Below are positions 43,080-52,777 of a stretch of 64,000 nucleotides of DNA, in pieces (the first letter of the stretch is position 1; the number at the start of each line of letters is the position of its first letter). The notes beneath the pieces are model-generated. The model saw nothing but the letters and a program-made list of their open reading frames with translations. It searched no databases and was not told the origin of the DNA. A program made the translations under genes and the position numbers. Source of the DNA: Paracrocinitomix sp039939375 (GTDB taxonomy: Bacteria; Bacteroidota; Bacteroidia; Flavobacteriales_D; Crocinitomicaceae); NCBI GenBank assembly GCA_039939375.1, contig JBDVJO010000006.1:1-64000 (forward strand), given 5' to 3'.

Positions 43080-46000
43080 ATGCTGAATATATTTAAGAAG
43101 ATAGTTGGAAGTAAACAGAATAAAGACAATAAAATTTATCAACCATATGTAGATAAAATTAAAGCTGTTGAGCCTTCTATCCAGTCACTTACAAATGATG
43201 AACTTAGAGCAAAAACTGCTGAGTTTAAAAGTAAAATCAAACAAGCAACCCAAACACTAGAAGACGAGATTTCTTCATTGTCTAAGCAAATTGATGAAAA
43301 TCCTGGAATGGATTTCCAAGAAAAAGATGCGCTTTATACTAAAATTGACAAGTTAAAACTAGAAGTTGATAAGCAGCTAGAGGTTATTCTTGAAACTTTA
43401 TTGCCTGAAGCTTTTGCTGTTGTGAAAGAAACGGCTAGACGATTTACTGAAAATGACGTTGTTGAAGTAACTGCGTCAGAATTTGATAAAGAATTGGCTG
43501 CGTCAAAAGATTTTGTGTCTGTAGATGGCGAAAAAGCTACTTGGGAAACTTCTTGGGATGCTTTTGGAACGCATGTAGAATGGAATATGATTCACTATGA
43601 CGTTCAGTTATATGGTGGAACAGTTTTACATAAAGGTAATATTGCAGAGATGCAAACGGGTGAAGGGAAAACCTTGGTAGCAACTTTACCTGTTTATCTA
43701 AATGCAATTACAGGAAAAGGAGTGCATTTGGTAACGGTGAATGATTACCTAGCAAAGCGTGATAGTGAGTGGATGGGGCCGTTGTACCAATTTCATGGTT
43801 TAACCGTGGATTGTATTGATAGACACAAACCAAATTCTCCTGAGAGATATAAAGCTTATAGAGCGGACATTACTTTTGGAACCAACAACGAATTTGGATT
43901 CGATTATTTGAGAGACAACATGTCTTCAACGCCTGAACAAATTGTTCAGCATAAACATCACTTCGCAATTATTGATGAGGTGGATTCAGTGCTAATTGAT
44001 GATGCGAGAACACCATTGATTATTTCTGGACCAACTGCAGGTGGAGATGTTCATGAGTTCAATGAGTTGAAACCAAAAATTGAAACGGTTGTTGCTGCTC
44101 AAAGAAAATTAATCAATGCATTATTAATTGAAGCGAAGCAAAAGCTCGGTAAAATGGAATCTGGAGACATTGACAAAGAAACTTTGCAAGAAGGATCTGA
44201 TGCTTTGTTAAGATGTTACCGTGGTCTACCAAAAAATAAGGCATTAATTAAATTCTTATCTGAACCTGGAATCAAAGCTCAGCTTCAGAAAACAGAGAAT
44301 TACTACCTACAGGATAGAGAAAAAGAAATGCCTAAGATTGACAAGGAACTTTACTTTGTCATCAATGAAAAGCATAATCAAATAGATTTAACAGAAAAAG
44401 GAATTGATTTACTGGCAAAAGGGGAGAACCCAGATTATTACATCATGCCAGATATCGCAACTCAAATGAGTGAAATTGATGAGTCATCAATTGAGCGTCA
44501 AGAAAAGTTGAAAAAGAAGGAAGAATTGGTTGCAGATTACAAAGTAAAATCTGAACGAATTCACTCAATGAACCAATTGCTTAAAGCTTACGCACTTTTT
44601 GAAAAAGAAGTTGAGTATGTGATCATGAACGGTAAAATTAAAATCGTTGATGAGCAAACAGGTCGTATCATGGACGGAAGACGTTATTCTGACGGGTTAC
44701 ACCAAGCGATTGAGGCGAAAGAGAATGTAAAAGTTGAAGCGGCTACACAAACGTATGCAACGGTGACTTTACAAAACTTCTTTAGAATGTATCACAAGTT
44801 ATCTGGGATGACGGGTACAGCTGAAACAGAAGCGCAAGAAATGTGGGATATCTACGAACTAGATGTTGTCGTTATTCCAACAAACAGACCTATTGCACGT
44901 CATGACGAGCAAGACATGGTTTATAAAACGCAGCGAGAAAAATTCAATGCAGTTATTGATGAAGTAAATCGATTAGTTGAGTTAGGAAGACCAGTATTGG
45001 TTGGTACAACAACTGTTGAGATTTCAGAATTGTTAAGCAAAATGCTGGGCATGAGAAAAATTCAACATAACGTACTAAACGCTAAACATCACCAAAGAGA
45101 GTCGGAGATTGTTGCTGAAGCAGGACATGCTGGTAAAGTTACCATTGCAACCAACATGGCAGGTAGGGGAACAGATATTAAGTTATCAGATGAAGTAAAA
45201 GCCAATGGAGGTTTAGCAATTATCGGAACAGAACGTCATGATTCAAGAAGGGTGGATAGACAGTTAAGAGGTCGTGCTGGTCGTCAAGGTGATCCAGGAT
45301 CTTCTCAATTCTTTGTTTCGCTTGAAGATTCATTAATGCGTAAGTTCGGTTCTGACAGAATCGCTAAAGTGATGGACAGTAAAATGTTCGGACTTAAGGA
45401 TGGAGAAGTGATTCAAAGTTCAATGATTTCTAAATCGATAGAAAGAGCACAGAAAAAAGTAGAAGAAAATGCTTTTGGTACACGTAAGCGATTACTTGAG
45501 TATGATGATGTAATGAATGCGCAACGTAATGCCATCTATAAAAAACGTAGAAATGCATTGTATGGTGATCGTTTGTCTTTAGATATCTCAAACATGTTTT
45601 ATGATGTCGCTGAAGAGATTGTGAATGATCACTACAGAGCGAGAGATTTTGATTCTTTTGAAATTGATTTAATTCAATATTTACAAGTTGAATCTCCAGT
45701 TTCTAAAGAACAATTCCAGACAACTGATCCAGGTAAATTAATTGATGCCATTTTTGATAATGCCATGACGGCTTATGAGAAAAAAGGTGATGAAATGGCA
45801 GCTAAAGTGAATCATTTCATGAAGCAAGTCAATGCAAATCCTGAGCAAACGTATAAAAATGTTGAGTTCCCGGTTACCGATCAAGAGAAAGCAATCAGAT
45901 GTATTCTTGATATTGAAGAGACGAACAAGTCTGAAGGGAAAAACATGAAATTGCAGATTGAGAAGGTGATTACGCTTGGGTTTATTGATAATGAATGGAA

Positions 46001-46490
46001 AGAGCATTTGCGTAAAATGGATGACTTAAGAACATCAGTTCAACATGCATCTATTGAGCAAAAAGATCCATTAGTGATTTATAAAAAAGAGTCGTACAAC
46101 TTGTTTACTGGTATGTTATCTAAGATGAGTAAAGAGGTGGTTGGATTCTTAGCTAAAGCAAACTTACCGCAGCAAACGCAATCTAAACCGGTTCAAACTA
46201 CTCAGGCACAGTCTAACAAAAGTGCTTACGGAAATGCTTCTGTAAATAAGCAAGAACCGGAGCAGTTTTCAGGATCTGAAGGTTACAACGAAGCTATGGC
46301 TAACTCCGGTCAACAGCAAAGACAGGCTCCACCTAAAAGAAAGCCAGTAGTTGTTGCTCCAAAAATTGGAAGAAACGACAAGGTTGAAATCAGAAACATG
46401 CAAACAGGTGAAACGAAATCAATGAAGTTTAAAGCTGCAGAGCCTTTATTGAAATCTGGGGTTTGGATGCTTGTGAAGCAAGAAGCATAA
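43080..46490 (+). CDS. secA: Preprotein translocase ATPase SecA
   Basis: SecA pushes unfolded preproteins through SecYEG using ATP. At 1136 residues it is longer than the E. coli protein (about 900). Walker A is EMQTGEGKTLVA (about residues 188-199), Walker B IIDEVDSVLIDDARTPL, and the helicase motifs MAGRGTDIKLSDEV and ERHDSRRVDRQLRGRAGRQGD are intact. Additional sequence lies at about residues 335-470 (AAQRKLINALLIEAKQ ... TQMSEIDESSIERQEKL). The C-terminal CxCx8C zinc motif is absent and replaced by a KIGRNDKVEIRNMQTGE tail. Both features are common in this phylum. It begins an apparent three-gene operon. Confidence 0.97.
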   Translation: MLNIFKKIVGSKQNKDNKIYQPYVDKIKAVEPSIQSLTNDELRAKTAEFKSKIKQATQTLEDEISSLSKQIDENPGMDFQEKDALYTKIDKLKLEVDKQLEVILETLLPEAFAVVKETARRFTENDVVEVTASEFDKELAASKDFVSVDGEKATWETSWDAFGTHVEWNMIHYDVQLYGGTVLHKGNIAEMQTGEGKTLVATLPVYLNAITGKGVHLVTVNDYLAKRDSEWMGPLYQFHGLTVDCIDRHKPNSPERYKAYRADITFGTNNEFGFDYLRDNMSSTPEQIVQHKHHFAIIDEVDSVLIDDARTPLIISGPTAGGDVHEFNELKPKIETVVAAQRKLINALLIEAKQKLGKMESGDIDKETLQEGSDALLRCYRGLPKNKALIKFLSEPGIKAQLQKTENYYLQDREKEMPKIDKELYFVINEKHNQIDLTEKGIDLLAKGENPDYYIMPDIATQMSEIDESSIERQEKLKKKEELVADYKVKSERIHSMNQLLKAYALFEKEVEYVIMNGKIKIVDEQTGRIMDGRRYSDGLHQAIEAKENVKVEAATQTYATVTLQNFFRMYHKLSGMTGTAETEAQEMWDIYELDVVVIPTNRPIARHDEQDMVYKTQREKFNAVIDEVNRLVELGRPVLVGTTTVEISELLSKMLGMRKIQHNVLNAKHHQRESEIVAEAGHAGKVTIATNMAGRGTDIKLSDEVKANGGLAIIGTERHDSRRVDRQLRGRAGRQGDPGSSQFFVSLEDSLMRKFGSDRIAKVMDSKMFGLKDGEVIQSSMISKSIERAQKKVEENAFGTRKRLLEYDDVMNAQRNAIYKKRRNALYGDRLSLDISNMFYDVAEEIVNDHYRARDFDSFEIDLIQYLQVESPVSKEQFQTTDPGKLIDAIFDNAMTAYEKKGDEMAAKVNHFMKQVNANPEQTYKNVEFPVTDQEKAIRCILDIEETNKSEGKNMKLQIEKVITLGFIDNEWKEHLRKMDDLRTSVQHASIEQKDPLVIYKKESYNLFTGMLSKMSKEVVGFLAKANLPQQTQSKPVQTTQAQSNKSAYGNASVNKQEPEQFSGSEGYNEAMANSGQQQRQAPPKRKPVVVAPKIGRNDKVEIRNMQTGETKSMKFKAAEPLLKSGVWMLVKQEA

Positions 46491-47069
46491 ATGAGTGCAA
46501 AGCTGACATCACTGCTTGCAGAGATTAGGCAATGTACTATTTGTAAAGAACATTTAGAACCCAACCCGGTTTTAAGTGTTTCTGCTAAAAGTAAGATTTT
46601 AATTGTTGGTCAAGCACCTGGAACTAAAGTCCACGCTTCAGGAATTCCTTGGGACGACCAATCTGGTAAAAACCTAAGAAGTTGGTTAGGTGTTACGGAT
46701 GAACAATTCTATAATCCAGATCTTTTTGGAATTGTACCTATGGGATTTTGTTATCCCGGAAAAGGTAAATCAGGCGATTTGCCTCCAAGAAAAGAATGTG
46801 CAGAGAATTGGCATAAATCGCTATTGGCAGAACTTCCTGAATTGAAATTCAAAATATTGATTGGTGCATATGCTCAAGCGCACTTTTTAGATCATCCTCA
46901 AAAGAACTTGACGGAGAACGTAAAAAACTTTGAAGCGTATTTACCAGATGCATTTGTTTTACCGCATCCTTCTCCAAGAAATAGGTTTTGGATGGCCAAA
47001 AACCCTTGGTTTGAAGCCAATTTATTACCCATCCTTAAATTACAAGTACAAGAGTTATTGAAAGGATGA
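46491..47069 (+). CDS. Uracil-DNA glycosylase family protein
   Basis: A 192-residue protein of the UDG superfamily. IRQCTICKEHL resembles the N-terminal cysteine region of the Fe-S UDG families. Motif 1 is LIVGQAPGTKVHASGIPWDD, then GIVPMGFCYPGKGKSGDLPP, and the motif 2-like LPHPSPRNRFWMAKNPW. Only C15 and C18 form a visible CxxC, so the cluster may be incomplete. The role (removal of uracil from DNA or a related base) is inferred from the fold. It starts at the base after the secA stop and overlaps DUF2809 by 4 bp. Confidence 0.8.
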   Translation: MSAKLTSLLAEIRQCTICKEHLEPNPVLSVSAKSKILIVGQAPGTKVHASGIPWDDQSGKNLRSWLGVTDEQFYNPDLFGIVPMGFCYPGKGKSGDLPPRKECAENWHKSLLAELPELKFKILIGAYAQAHFLDHPQKNLTENVKNFEAYLPDAFVLPHPSPRNRFWMAKNPWFEANLLPILKLQVQELLKG

Positions 47070-47440
47070 GCTTTAATTGGAAATATGGCTTGCTTTTTTT
47101 GGGCTTACTATTCGTAGAGATATTTATAGCAATAGTGGTAAGAGACAGGTTTATACGTCCATTTTTAGGAGATGTATTAGTTATTGGATTAATCTACTGC
47201 TTCTTGAAAACGTTCTTGACATGGAATTATAAACTTACTTCTTTAGGAGTATTAGTTTTTGCTTTTTGCATTGAATTCGCACAATATTTTAAATTGGCAA
47301 ATGTATTAGGCTTGGCTGATAATAAAATAGCTTCAATCATTTTAGGCAGCACTTTTGATTGGCTGGATCTATTGGCTTATTTAATTGGGTTTGCTGCGAT
47401 TTTATTACTTGAAGGCCGTCAAAAATCATTGCTCAAGTAA
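47066..47440 (+). CDS. DUF2809 membrane protein
   Basis: A 124-residue protein with about four hydrophobic segments, matching DUF2809 through VVRDRFIRPFLGDVLVIGL and FCIEFAQYF. VanZ-like residues are present. Function unknown. The ATGA overlap with the UDG gene shows translational coupling. Its 3' end overlaps the convergent gene by 15 bp. Confidence 0.75.
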   Translation: MSFNWKYGLLFLGLLFVEIFIAIVVRDRFIRPFLGDVLVIGLIYCFLKTFLTWNYKLTSLGVLVFAFCIEFAQYFKLANVLGLADNKIASIILGSTFDWLDLLAYLIGFAAILLLEGRQKSLLK

Positions 47441-47824
47441 CCATTTTATAGCTGCGTCTTCAGAAGAAAACACCTTGAATTTTTTAGGTGTTTTATAAAA
47501 GTTCTTCATAAAGTTCACCAATATTTTGTGGGGTAAACTTTCGGCTATATATGCTTGGGCTGTAACTGTTGCTTGACGCTCAGGTGCGTTTGCAAAATCT
47601 CGAACCTCTTTAGTTGTCGTGGTGTTTGTTCCAAGTATTACGTAAAACTTAAGTGGCAGAAAATCTGATTTAGTTAGAATGTACTGATGTTCTTTTATGG
47701 CATCCTCTAATTCAATATTGACATTGTCTTTAGTAACAATTTTCACCAATTTAGAAGAGTAGAAATGCCAAGTTGACTTTTCAAATTCTTTTACCTCTAC
47801 TATCGTGCCTAATTTGTTATTCAT
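47426..47824 (-). CDS. STAS-like (SpoIIAA-fold) hypothetical protein
   Basis: 132 residues from the ATG at 47824; a longer frame starts only with TTG. WHFYSSKLVKIVTKDNVNIE, FYVILGTNTTTTKEVRDFAN and YKTPKKFKVFSSEDAAIKWL give an alternating strand-helix pattern ending in the AIKWL helix seen in SpoIIAA-like/STAS proteins of Bacteroidota. Family assignment is tentative. It may form an operon with the next two minus-strand genes, with gaps of about 27 and 3 bp. Confidence 0.5.
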   Translation of the reverse strand: MNNKLGTIVEVKEFEKSTWHFYSSKLVKIVTKDNVNIELEDAIKEHQYILTKSDFLPLKFYVILGTNTTTTKEVRDFANAPERQATVTAQAYIAESLPHKILVNFMKNFYKTPKKFKVFSSEDAAIKWLLEQ

Positions 47825-47851
47825 TGAATAAGAATTCAACGAATATACAAA

Positions 47852-48259
47852 TCATTCCCAGGCTTTACCAGAACGATAAACTGTTCCTTTAAAATGGGCT
47901 ACTAATTCTTCCTCTTGATTGTAAACTTCCATTGCGTAAACGCCTATCTTTCTGCTCAATGAAAGTTCTTTAGAGTGCACAGTTAAAACGTCTCCAACTT
48001 TGATCATTTTTTGGTGAGAGATGGAAGTTTCTATAGACATTGATCTAATGCCATGAGAATTTGCTGAAAAGGCAAGGGCGCTATCTGCGAATGAATAAGA
48101 GATTCCGCCATGGGCAACACCAAATCCATTCACCATTTCATCACGAACGGTCATTTGTAAACGAACAGCACCAGGGGTGTAATTTAAAATAGAAATGCCA
48201 AGCCATTGACTCATCTGGTCATCAGCCATCATTTTTTCAATAATCTCTTGAGGAGACAT
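47852..48259 (-). CDS. paaI: PaaI-family hotdog thioesterase
   Basis: A 135-residue hotdog-fold thioesterase that hydrolyses phenylacetyl-CoA derivatives, thought to rescue CoA when the pathway stalls. The signature VNGFGVAHGGISYSFADSAL holds the helix and active-site region, preceded by LQMTVRDEM and followed by SIETSISHQKMIKVGDVLTV. The end GVYAMEVYNQEEELVAHFKG is typical. paaABCD lies about 9 kb away on the same strand, which supports the name, but the two groups are separated by other genes. Confidence 0.8.
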   Translation of the reverse strand: MSPQEIIEKMMADDQMSQWLGISILNYTPGAVRLQMTVRDEMVNGFGVAHGGISYSFADSALAFSANSHGIRSMSIETSISHQKMIKVGDVLTVHSKELSLSRKIGVYAMEVYNQEEELVAHFKGTVYRSGKAWE

Positions 48260-48262
48260 TGC

Positions 48263-48643
48263 TTAAAAAGCTTCTACTGGGGTAACGTTGAATTTAATAT
48301 CTGCGAATAACATTTTGAATTCTTCACCTGCTTCTTTCATATCCTCATCATCAGATTCAAAAAACCAATTCACTACAAGATCTGTTTTTGCTTTAATTCC
48401 TTGTAATTCTTTAATCAAATTACGAATAATCAAGGTAGAACTTGTGTTGAAATATTCTAAATGTAAGTTTAAGGCAGTTCTCTCAGCAGGAGATGTTCTA
48501 TAAACTGCTATCGCTTCAATAAGCGGCGAGTAAAATTCATGTGGATCTTCTGGAATAGAAATTCCTTTAATAGAAATGTTTCCATCATTCTCACTCATGC
48601 TAATTGCGGGCGTTTTAATAGATGCTTCAATGTTCACAGACAT
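48263..48643 (-). CDS. SiaC-like regulatory phosphoprotein (DUF1987)
   Basis: A 126-residue protein matching DUF1987/SiaC. In Pseudomonas, SiaC is controlled by phosphorylation (SiaB kinase, SiaA PP2C phosphatase) and when dephosphorylated stimulates a diguanylate cyclase. TPAISMSENDGNISIKGISI, PEDPHEFYSPLIEAI and LHLEYFNTSSTLIIRNLI are the family blocks; the TSS stretch is the likely phosphorylation site by analogy. No SiaB kinase is adjacent. A PP2C-type phosphatase encoded at 54900-57095 could be a partner. Confidence 0.75.
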   Translation of the reverse strand: MSVNIEASIKTPAISMSENDGNISIKGISIPEDPHEFYSPLIEAIAVYRTSPAERTALNLHLEYFNTSSTLIIRNLIKELQGIKAKTDLVVNWFFESDDEDMKEAGEEFKMLFADIKFNVTPVEAF

Positions 48644-48761
48644 AACCGTAATTAAATTTTTACTTCTTCCTTTTACCTAAAGATACATCAATAGGTTACA
48701 TCTAAAACGCTTAAAGTCTGAAAATGCTTTCTTTTTTCGACAAAATGCAGAAATTATCCGT

Positions 48762-49244
48762 TTAATCTACAATTGCGGAATTTAAGAGTCCAATAATAGA
48801 CATGGTAACAATAAATAATTGTGTTTGTGTTGTTTCATCTAGCACCACACCATCTGAATCTGGAGACTCAACTTCCTCAATTATAAACTGTTGTAGGTTT
48901 TGTTGCTGGATTAAATCCTCCATTGGCTCATAATCCTCTTCTGAGTGAACTGCATCTAACGCAAGTAGATACGGTTCATGAAAAGCTTCAATTTGTTCTT
49001 GAGTTAAACTAGAAACTTTTAATCCATGTTGAGAAAATGCTTCCATGAATACAGCAAAATAATAAATGGCATAAACATTTAAATCTTCATTTTCATACTC
49101 CATACCAGCTTGAAGGATGTAGTCTACCAAATCTTGCTGCTGTAAGGTATAGGTTTCAATTAATTTGTCTAAGGCAGCTTCTTCCAGTCCATCTACTTTT
49201 TTCAATGCCTTCTCTATACTTTCAATACTTATTTGCTGTGTCAT
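48762..49244 (-). CDS. Hypothetical acidic alpha-helical protein
   Basis: 160 residues of unknown family, rich in Glu and Gln. It looks helical throughout (SIESIEKALKKVDGLEEAAL, YAIYYFAVFMEAFSQHGL) with a hydrophobic last helix (QLFIVTMSIIGLLNSAIV). No motif is recognised. TAAATTTG (complement of 49264-49271) lies 20 bp before the ATG, so it is probably a separate transcription unit. Confidence 0.65.
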   Translation of the reverse strand: MTQQISIESIEKALKKVDGLEEAALDKLIETYTLQQQDLVDYILQAGMEYENEDLNVYAIYYFAVFMEAFSQHGLKVSSLTQEQIEAFHEPYLLALDAVHSEEDYEPMEDLIQQQNLQQFIIEEVESPDSDGVVLDETTQTQLFIVTMSIIGLLNSAIVD

Positions 49245-49263
49245 TTGTTCTTAAAGTTGTCGT

Positions 49264-49271
49264 CAAATTTA
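49264..49271 (-). promoter_or_regulatory. Candidate -7 box of the acidic hypothetical gene
   Basis: The complement is TAAATTTG, a complete -7 match 20 bp upstream of the ATG at 49244. Confidence 0.4.
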
Positions 49272-49407
49272 CTAAATTAGAACTGAATACCCTTTACAAA
49301 TAGAAATATACTCAAGGCTCATGTTGAATGATATTTTATCTTTTCATTTGAGTACTTAACCTGTTTCTGGTGTGAGCGAGAAAATTGTAATCAAGATACA
49401 TCTTAAG

Positions 49408-50757
49408 ATGAGGCTTTTGTTAATTATATTCTTGTTGATGTCATCTTCTTTAAGTAAGGCTCAACATTTGATTCCAGATTGTGAATGGACAACGGTGGGT
49501 CATCAATATCGAGCAGAAACTTTTGAAGTTGTCAAGGTAGATTTTGACACTTACAAAACAAGGCTAGGTGCAAATTTTTCTGATGATGAAGTAATAGCTT
49601 CTATTCTCAAGACTTTCCCAGACCATGTGAGTATTCGCTTTTCAGAAGGAGAGTATCATTTTAAAAAACAAATCAAGCTCAAGTCATACAGTACGTTGAA
49701 GGGGAGCGGACCTAAAACTAAATTGATATTCGATTTAGTAAAGGAGCAAGATCCTATTCTAGTTCAAGGTAAAATTACCAGTGATACCGTGAAATTTGAG
49801 AGAGCATCATCTGACAACTATGTTGGCTTTAAAGTCGATTCAAATGAAGTTCAAGATTCGGGATGTTATTTGCTAGCCGACAATGATGATGAAATTGTTG
49901 AATCTTGGTGGGCAAAGGGTAAAACGGGTCAACTGGTATTGGTCGAATATGTATACAAAGGAGAAGTTGAATTTCAAGAAACGTTAAATAGAGAATACAA
50001 CAGTGACGCCTATATGATAAAAGTACTCCCAGTGCGTCAGGTAGAGATTTCTGATTTAACATTGATTAATAATACCAAAACTGAAACTCAAACTTCAAAT
50101 ATTTGTTTTAGATACGCGCTTAATTGTCTTGTGAAAAATGTAGAAAGTATCAAATGTAATTATGCACATGTATTGTTTGAATTTTCGGCCCATTCAACAG
50201 TGAAAAATTGTAGCATTGAAAAAGCACATGATTATGGAAATGGCGGAAAAGGATATGGAGTAGCCCTGCAGTTTGCCACATCTTCTTGTACTATAGAATA
50301 TTCAAAATTTGATTCTTTAAGACATGCTATTTTATTACAGGCAGGAGCAAATTGTAATTATATAGGACACAATGAATCCACGAACCCTTATTGGACAGAT
50401 GTAAAGTTACCGGCTTCAAGTGCAGGCGATATAGTCTTACACGGCAATTATGCTTATGCGAATCTGTTCGAGTTTAATAAATGTCAAACCATAGTGATAG
50501 ATAATTCGCATGGTATTAACGGGCCTTACAATACTTTTTTTGCAAACGAAGTAACTGGTTATGGGATTTGGCAACTAAGAGGCGGATATTGTGGCCCTCA
50601 ATATTTTATAAATAATACGCTAACTGGTGATAAAGTGCGGTTTAAAGCGAAAGAAAAAGAATATCATCAGTATAATCAAATAAACGGAAAGTTACTAGAA
50701 GCCGACAGCAAGCCTCACCTCTATAAGTCCATGATACAGGGATATGTGCGTTACTAA
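49408..50757 (+). CDS. Secreted right-handed parallel beta-helix protein
   Basis: About 449 residues from the ATG at 49408; a GTG 36 bp upstream is in frame but does not look like part of the signal peptide MRLLLIIFLLMSSSLSKAQ. The region IRFSEGEYHFKKQIKLKSYS, TLKGSGPKTKLIF matches pectate-lyase-like beta-helix proteins. It continues as short strands with Asn turns (CLVKNVESIKCNYAHVLFEF, STVKNCSIEKAHDYGNGG, LRHAILLQAGANCNYIGHNE). No T9SS domain is visible at the C-terminus. It may act on or bind polysaccharide; that is inference from fold. Its stop overlaps the convergent murB stop by 4 bp. Confidence 0.7.
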   Translation: MRLLLIIFLLMSSSLSKAQHLIPDCEWTTVGHQYRAETFEVVKVDFDTYKTRLGANFSDDEVIASILKTFPDHVSIRFSEGEYHFKKQIKLKSYSTLKGSGPKTKLIFDLVKEQDPILVQGKITSDTVKFERASSDNYVGFKVDSNEVQDSGCYLLADNDDEIVESWWAKGKTGQLVLVEYVYKGEVEFQETLNREYNSDAYMIKVLPVRQVEISDLTLINNTKTETQTSNICFRYALNCLVKNVESIKCNYAHVLFEFSAHSTVKNCSIEKAHDYGNGGKGYGVALQFATSSCTIEYSKFDSLRHAILLQAGANCNYIGHNESTNPYWTDVKLPASSAGDIVLHGNYAYANLFEFNKCQTIVIDNSHGINGPYNTFFANEVTGYGIWQLRGGYCGPQYFINNTLTGDKVRFKAKEKEYHQYNQINGKLLEADSKPHLYKSMIQGYVRY

Positions 50758-51767
50758 ATCACGTTGACTTCACGCTCTAATTGTATGCCGTAAATTTCTT
50801 TCACATTGTTCATGATGTCTTCAGACAATTGGTAGATATCTTGCCCACTGGCTCCTCCGTAATTCACTAAAACGAGTGCCTGATTTTTATGAACACCGTA
50901 ATTACCAATTGTTTTCCCTTTCCAACCTGCTTGATCAATCAGCCAACCAGCCGCAATTTTCACATGCTCCTCATCAATCGGATAATTTGCCATATCCGGA
51001 AACTTCACTTTAAGATCATTGAATTGTGATATTGGAATTATCGGGTTTTTGAAAAAGCTTCCTGAATTCCCGATTTCTTTCGGGTCGGGTAGTTTTGTTT
51101 GTCTTATAAAAATGACGGCATCACTCACATCTTTAATGTTGGGTTGCGTAACTCCCATATCCTGTAATCTTCCTTCAATCGCTCCGTATGATGTGTTGAG
51201 TAACGGATGTTTACTCAATTTTAGCGTCATTGACAAGATAATGTATTGACCTTTTAATGCTCTCTTGAAAACACTTTCTCTGTAACCGAACTGGCACTCT
51301 TTAGCCGTGAACGTTTTGGTGTTTCCCGTTCCGATTTCATACGCTTCTAATGATTCAAAAACATCCTTTATTTCTGCGCCATAAGCTCCAATGTTTTGCA
51401 TGGGTGCAGCCCCCACACTACCCGGAATTAAAGACATGTTTTCTATGCCGCCAAGTTGATTTTCAATTGCGAATAAAACGAAATCGTGCCAAACTTCGCC
51501 GGCATTTGCTTTGACCAAGGCATAATCATCATCTGATGAAACGATTTCTATTCCTAGAATTTCATTTTTAAGTACCAAGGCATCTATGTCTTGAGTCAAT
51601 AATAAATTACTTCCTCCTCCTAAAACTAATATTTCTTGTGATCGGTTAGGAGCTAAAATAGCATCCAAGTCTTGAACAGATTTGAAGCTGGCAAAGCGTT
51701 TAGCTACGGCTGAAATACCAAAAGTATTATGCGGTTTTAAATTGACGTTTTGTTGAATCATAGACAT
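50754..51767 (-). CDS. murB: UDP-N-acetylenolpyruvoylglucosamine reductase
   Basis: MurB reduces UDP-GlcNAc-enolpyruvate to UDP-MurNAc with NADPH and FAD in peptidoglycan synthesis. The 337 residues start near LKPHNTFGISAVAKRF, have the FAD-binding LVLGGGSNLLLT, then MSLIPGSVGAAPMQNIGAYG and the catalytic GNSGSFFKNP, and the C-terminal AAGWLIDQAGWKGKTIGNYG. The ATG two codons downstream (51761) is an equally possible start. Confidence 0.95.
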   Translation of the reverse strand: MSMIQQNVNLKPHNTFGISAVAKRFASFKSVQDLDAILAPNRSQEILVLGGGSNLLLTQDIDALVLKNEILGIEIVSSDDDYALVKANAGEVWHDFVLFAIENQLGGIENMSLIPGSVGAAPMQNIGAYGAEIKDVFESLEAYEIGTGNTKTFTAKECQFGYRESVFKRALKGQYIILSMTLKLSKHPLLNTSYGAIEGRLQDMGVTQPNIKDVSDAVIFIRQTKLPDPKEIGNSGSFFKNPIIPISQFNDLKVKFPDMANYPIDEEHVKIAAGWLIDQAGWKGKTIGNYGVHKNQALVLVNYGGASGQDIYQLSEDIMNNVKEIYGIQLEREVNVI

Positions 51768-51848
51768 CTTGTTCCTTCAAAATTATTGAGAATGGGGCAA
51801 TAAGAAGCGCACAAGCAAGTTATTTATTAAGAACCTAAGGTTAAAAGG

Positions 51849-52742
51849 ATGAAATTACTTCGCTTTTTTTTCTTGATAGTACCGTTTTTAGGATCGGCGC
51901 AAAATGATGAAGTAAAAACTTTATCTGCCGTAGGTATCAATGCGGGCTTAGATATTTTACATCCATCTGATTTTTCCTATTCGGCTTTTCAGAACACCTT
52001 GCCGGCGCCTGATTTCACCTTTGAATCTGAACTTGCAGAACAAGTTACACCAGAGAGATTGTATTCAAGGCAATCTTTGTCAGCATATGTGAGGTTGCGG
52101 ATTGGAAAAACGAAGCAATTGGGCGTTTTTGATCGATTCAATGTTCAGGTTGGGGGAATCTATTCTGCAGGGCAAAATTTGAGCTATGAATTTTCAGAGA
52201 CGCGACATCACGTTGGTGACTCCGTCTATCTAACAGAGAACAGTCAAACGAATACTTATACTCGAGATACAATTTTTACTACGCGAACCTCCTACAATTC
52301 ATACATGAAAAATGTAGGATTGTCATCAGAAATATTGATGTCAACTGGTAAGAAATCAAGCAGTTTTACTTGTGGAGTAGGAGCATCATTTCAAATGTCC
52401 ATGTCAAATGCGGTTAGGGCAGCACAAATTACCTATTATGAAAGTGCGCTTTTTGACACCAATGGACAAGCTGCATATTATGAAGCCAATGAAAATGGAG
52501 AAATGAACTATTCAAACGATTTTGGTCTTTTCACACAAGAACATAAATTGAATACAAACTACTTATTAACAACTTATTTACCATTCAAATTTGAGGCGAT
52601 AATTTCAGACAAACCTTTTTGGTCTCAGCTATCAATGGAGTTTACAGGTAAAGTAGGTTATGAAATGCTGTTCGGCAATCATCAAATTTTTAGCGGACGT
52701 TTAGCTTATGGACTAGGAGTAGGGGTAAACTACTATTTGTAA
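51849..52742 (+). CDS. Predicted outer-membrane beta-barrel protein, unknown family
   Basis: 297 residues. A signal peptide (MKLLRFFFLIVPFLGSAQ) is followed by sequence with regular amphipathic strands and aromatic ends (SAYVRLRIGKTKQLGVFDRF, YNSYMKNVGLSSEILMSTG, FEAIISDKPFWSQLSMEFTG). It ends with GRLAYGLGVGVNYYL, a final-strand pattern of outer-membrane barrels. I do not recognise the family. It precedes the two YwqK-like genes with a 35-bp gap and may be co-transcribed. Confidence 0.6.
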   Translation: MKLLRFFFLIVPFLGSAQNDEVKTLSAVGINAGLDILHPSDFSYSAFQNTLPAPDFTFESELAEQVTPERLYSRQSLSAYVRLRIGKTKQLGVFDRFNVQVGGIYSAGQNLSYEFSETRHHVGDSVYLTENSQTNTYTRDTIFTTRTSYNSYMKNVGLSSEILMSTGKKSSSFTCGVGASFQMSMSNAVRAAQITYYESALFDTNGQAAYYEANENGEMNYSNDFGLFTQEHKLNTNYLLTTYLPFKFEAIISDKPFWSQLSMEFTGKVGYEMLFGNHQIFSGRLAYGLGVGVNYYL

Positions 52743-52777
52743 TCTCTGAATTATTTTTCGTATCTTTTGAACTAGTT

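Noticed and set aside
43080..46490. SecA length (1136 residues) as a fusion with a new domain
   Set aside because: The extra segments lie within and at the end of SecA as in other Bacteroidota SecA proteins, and no separate domain is recognised.
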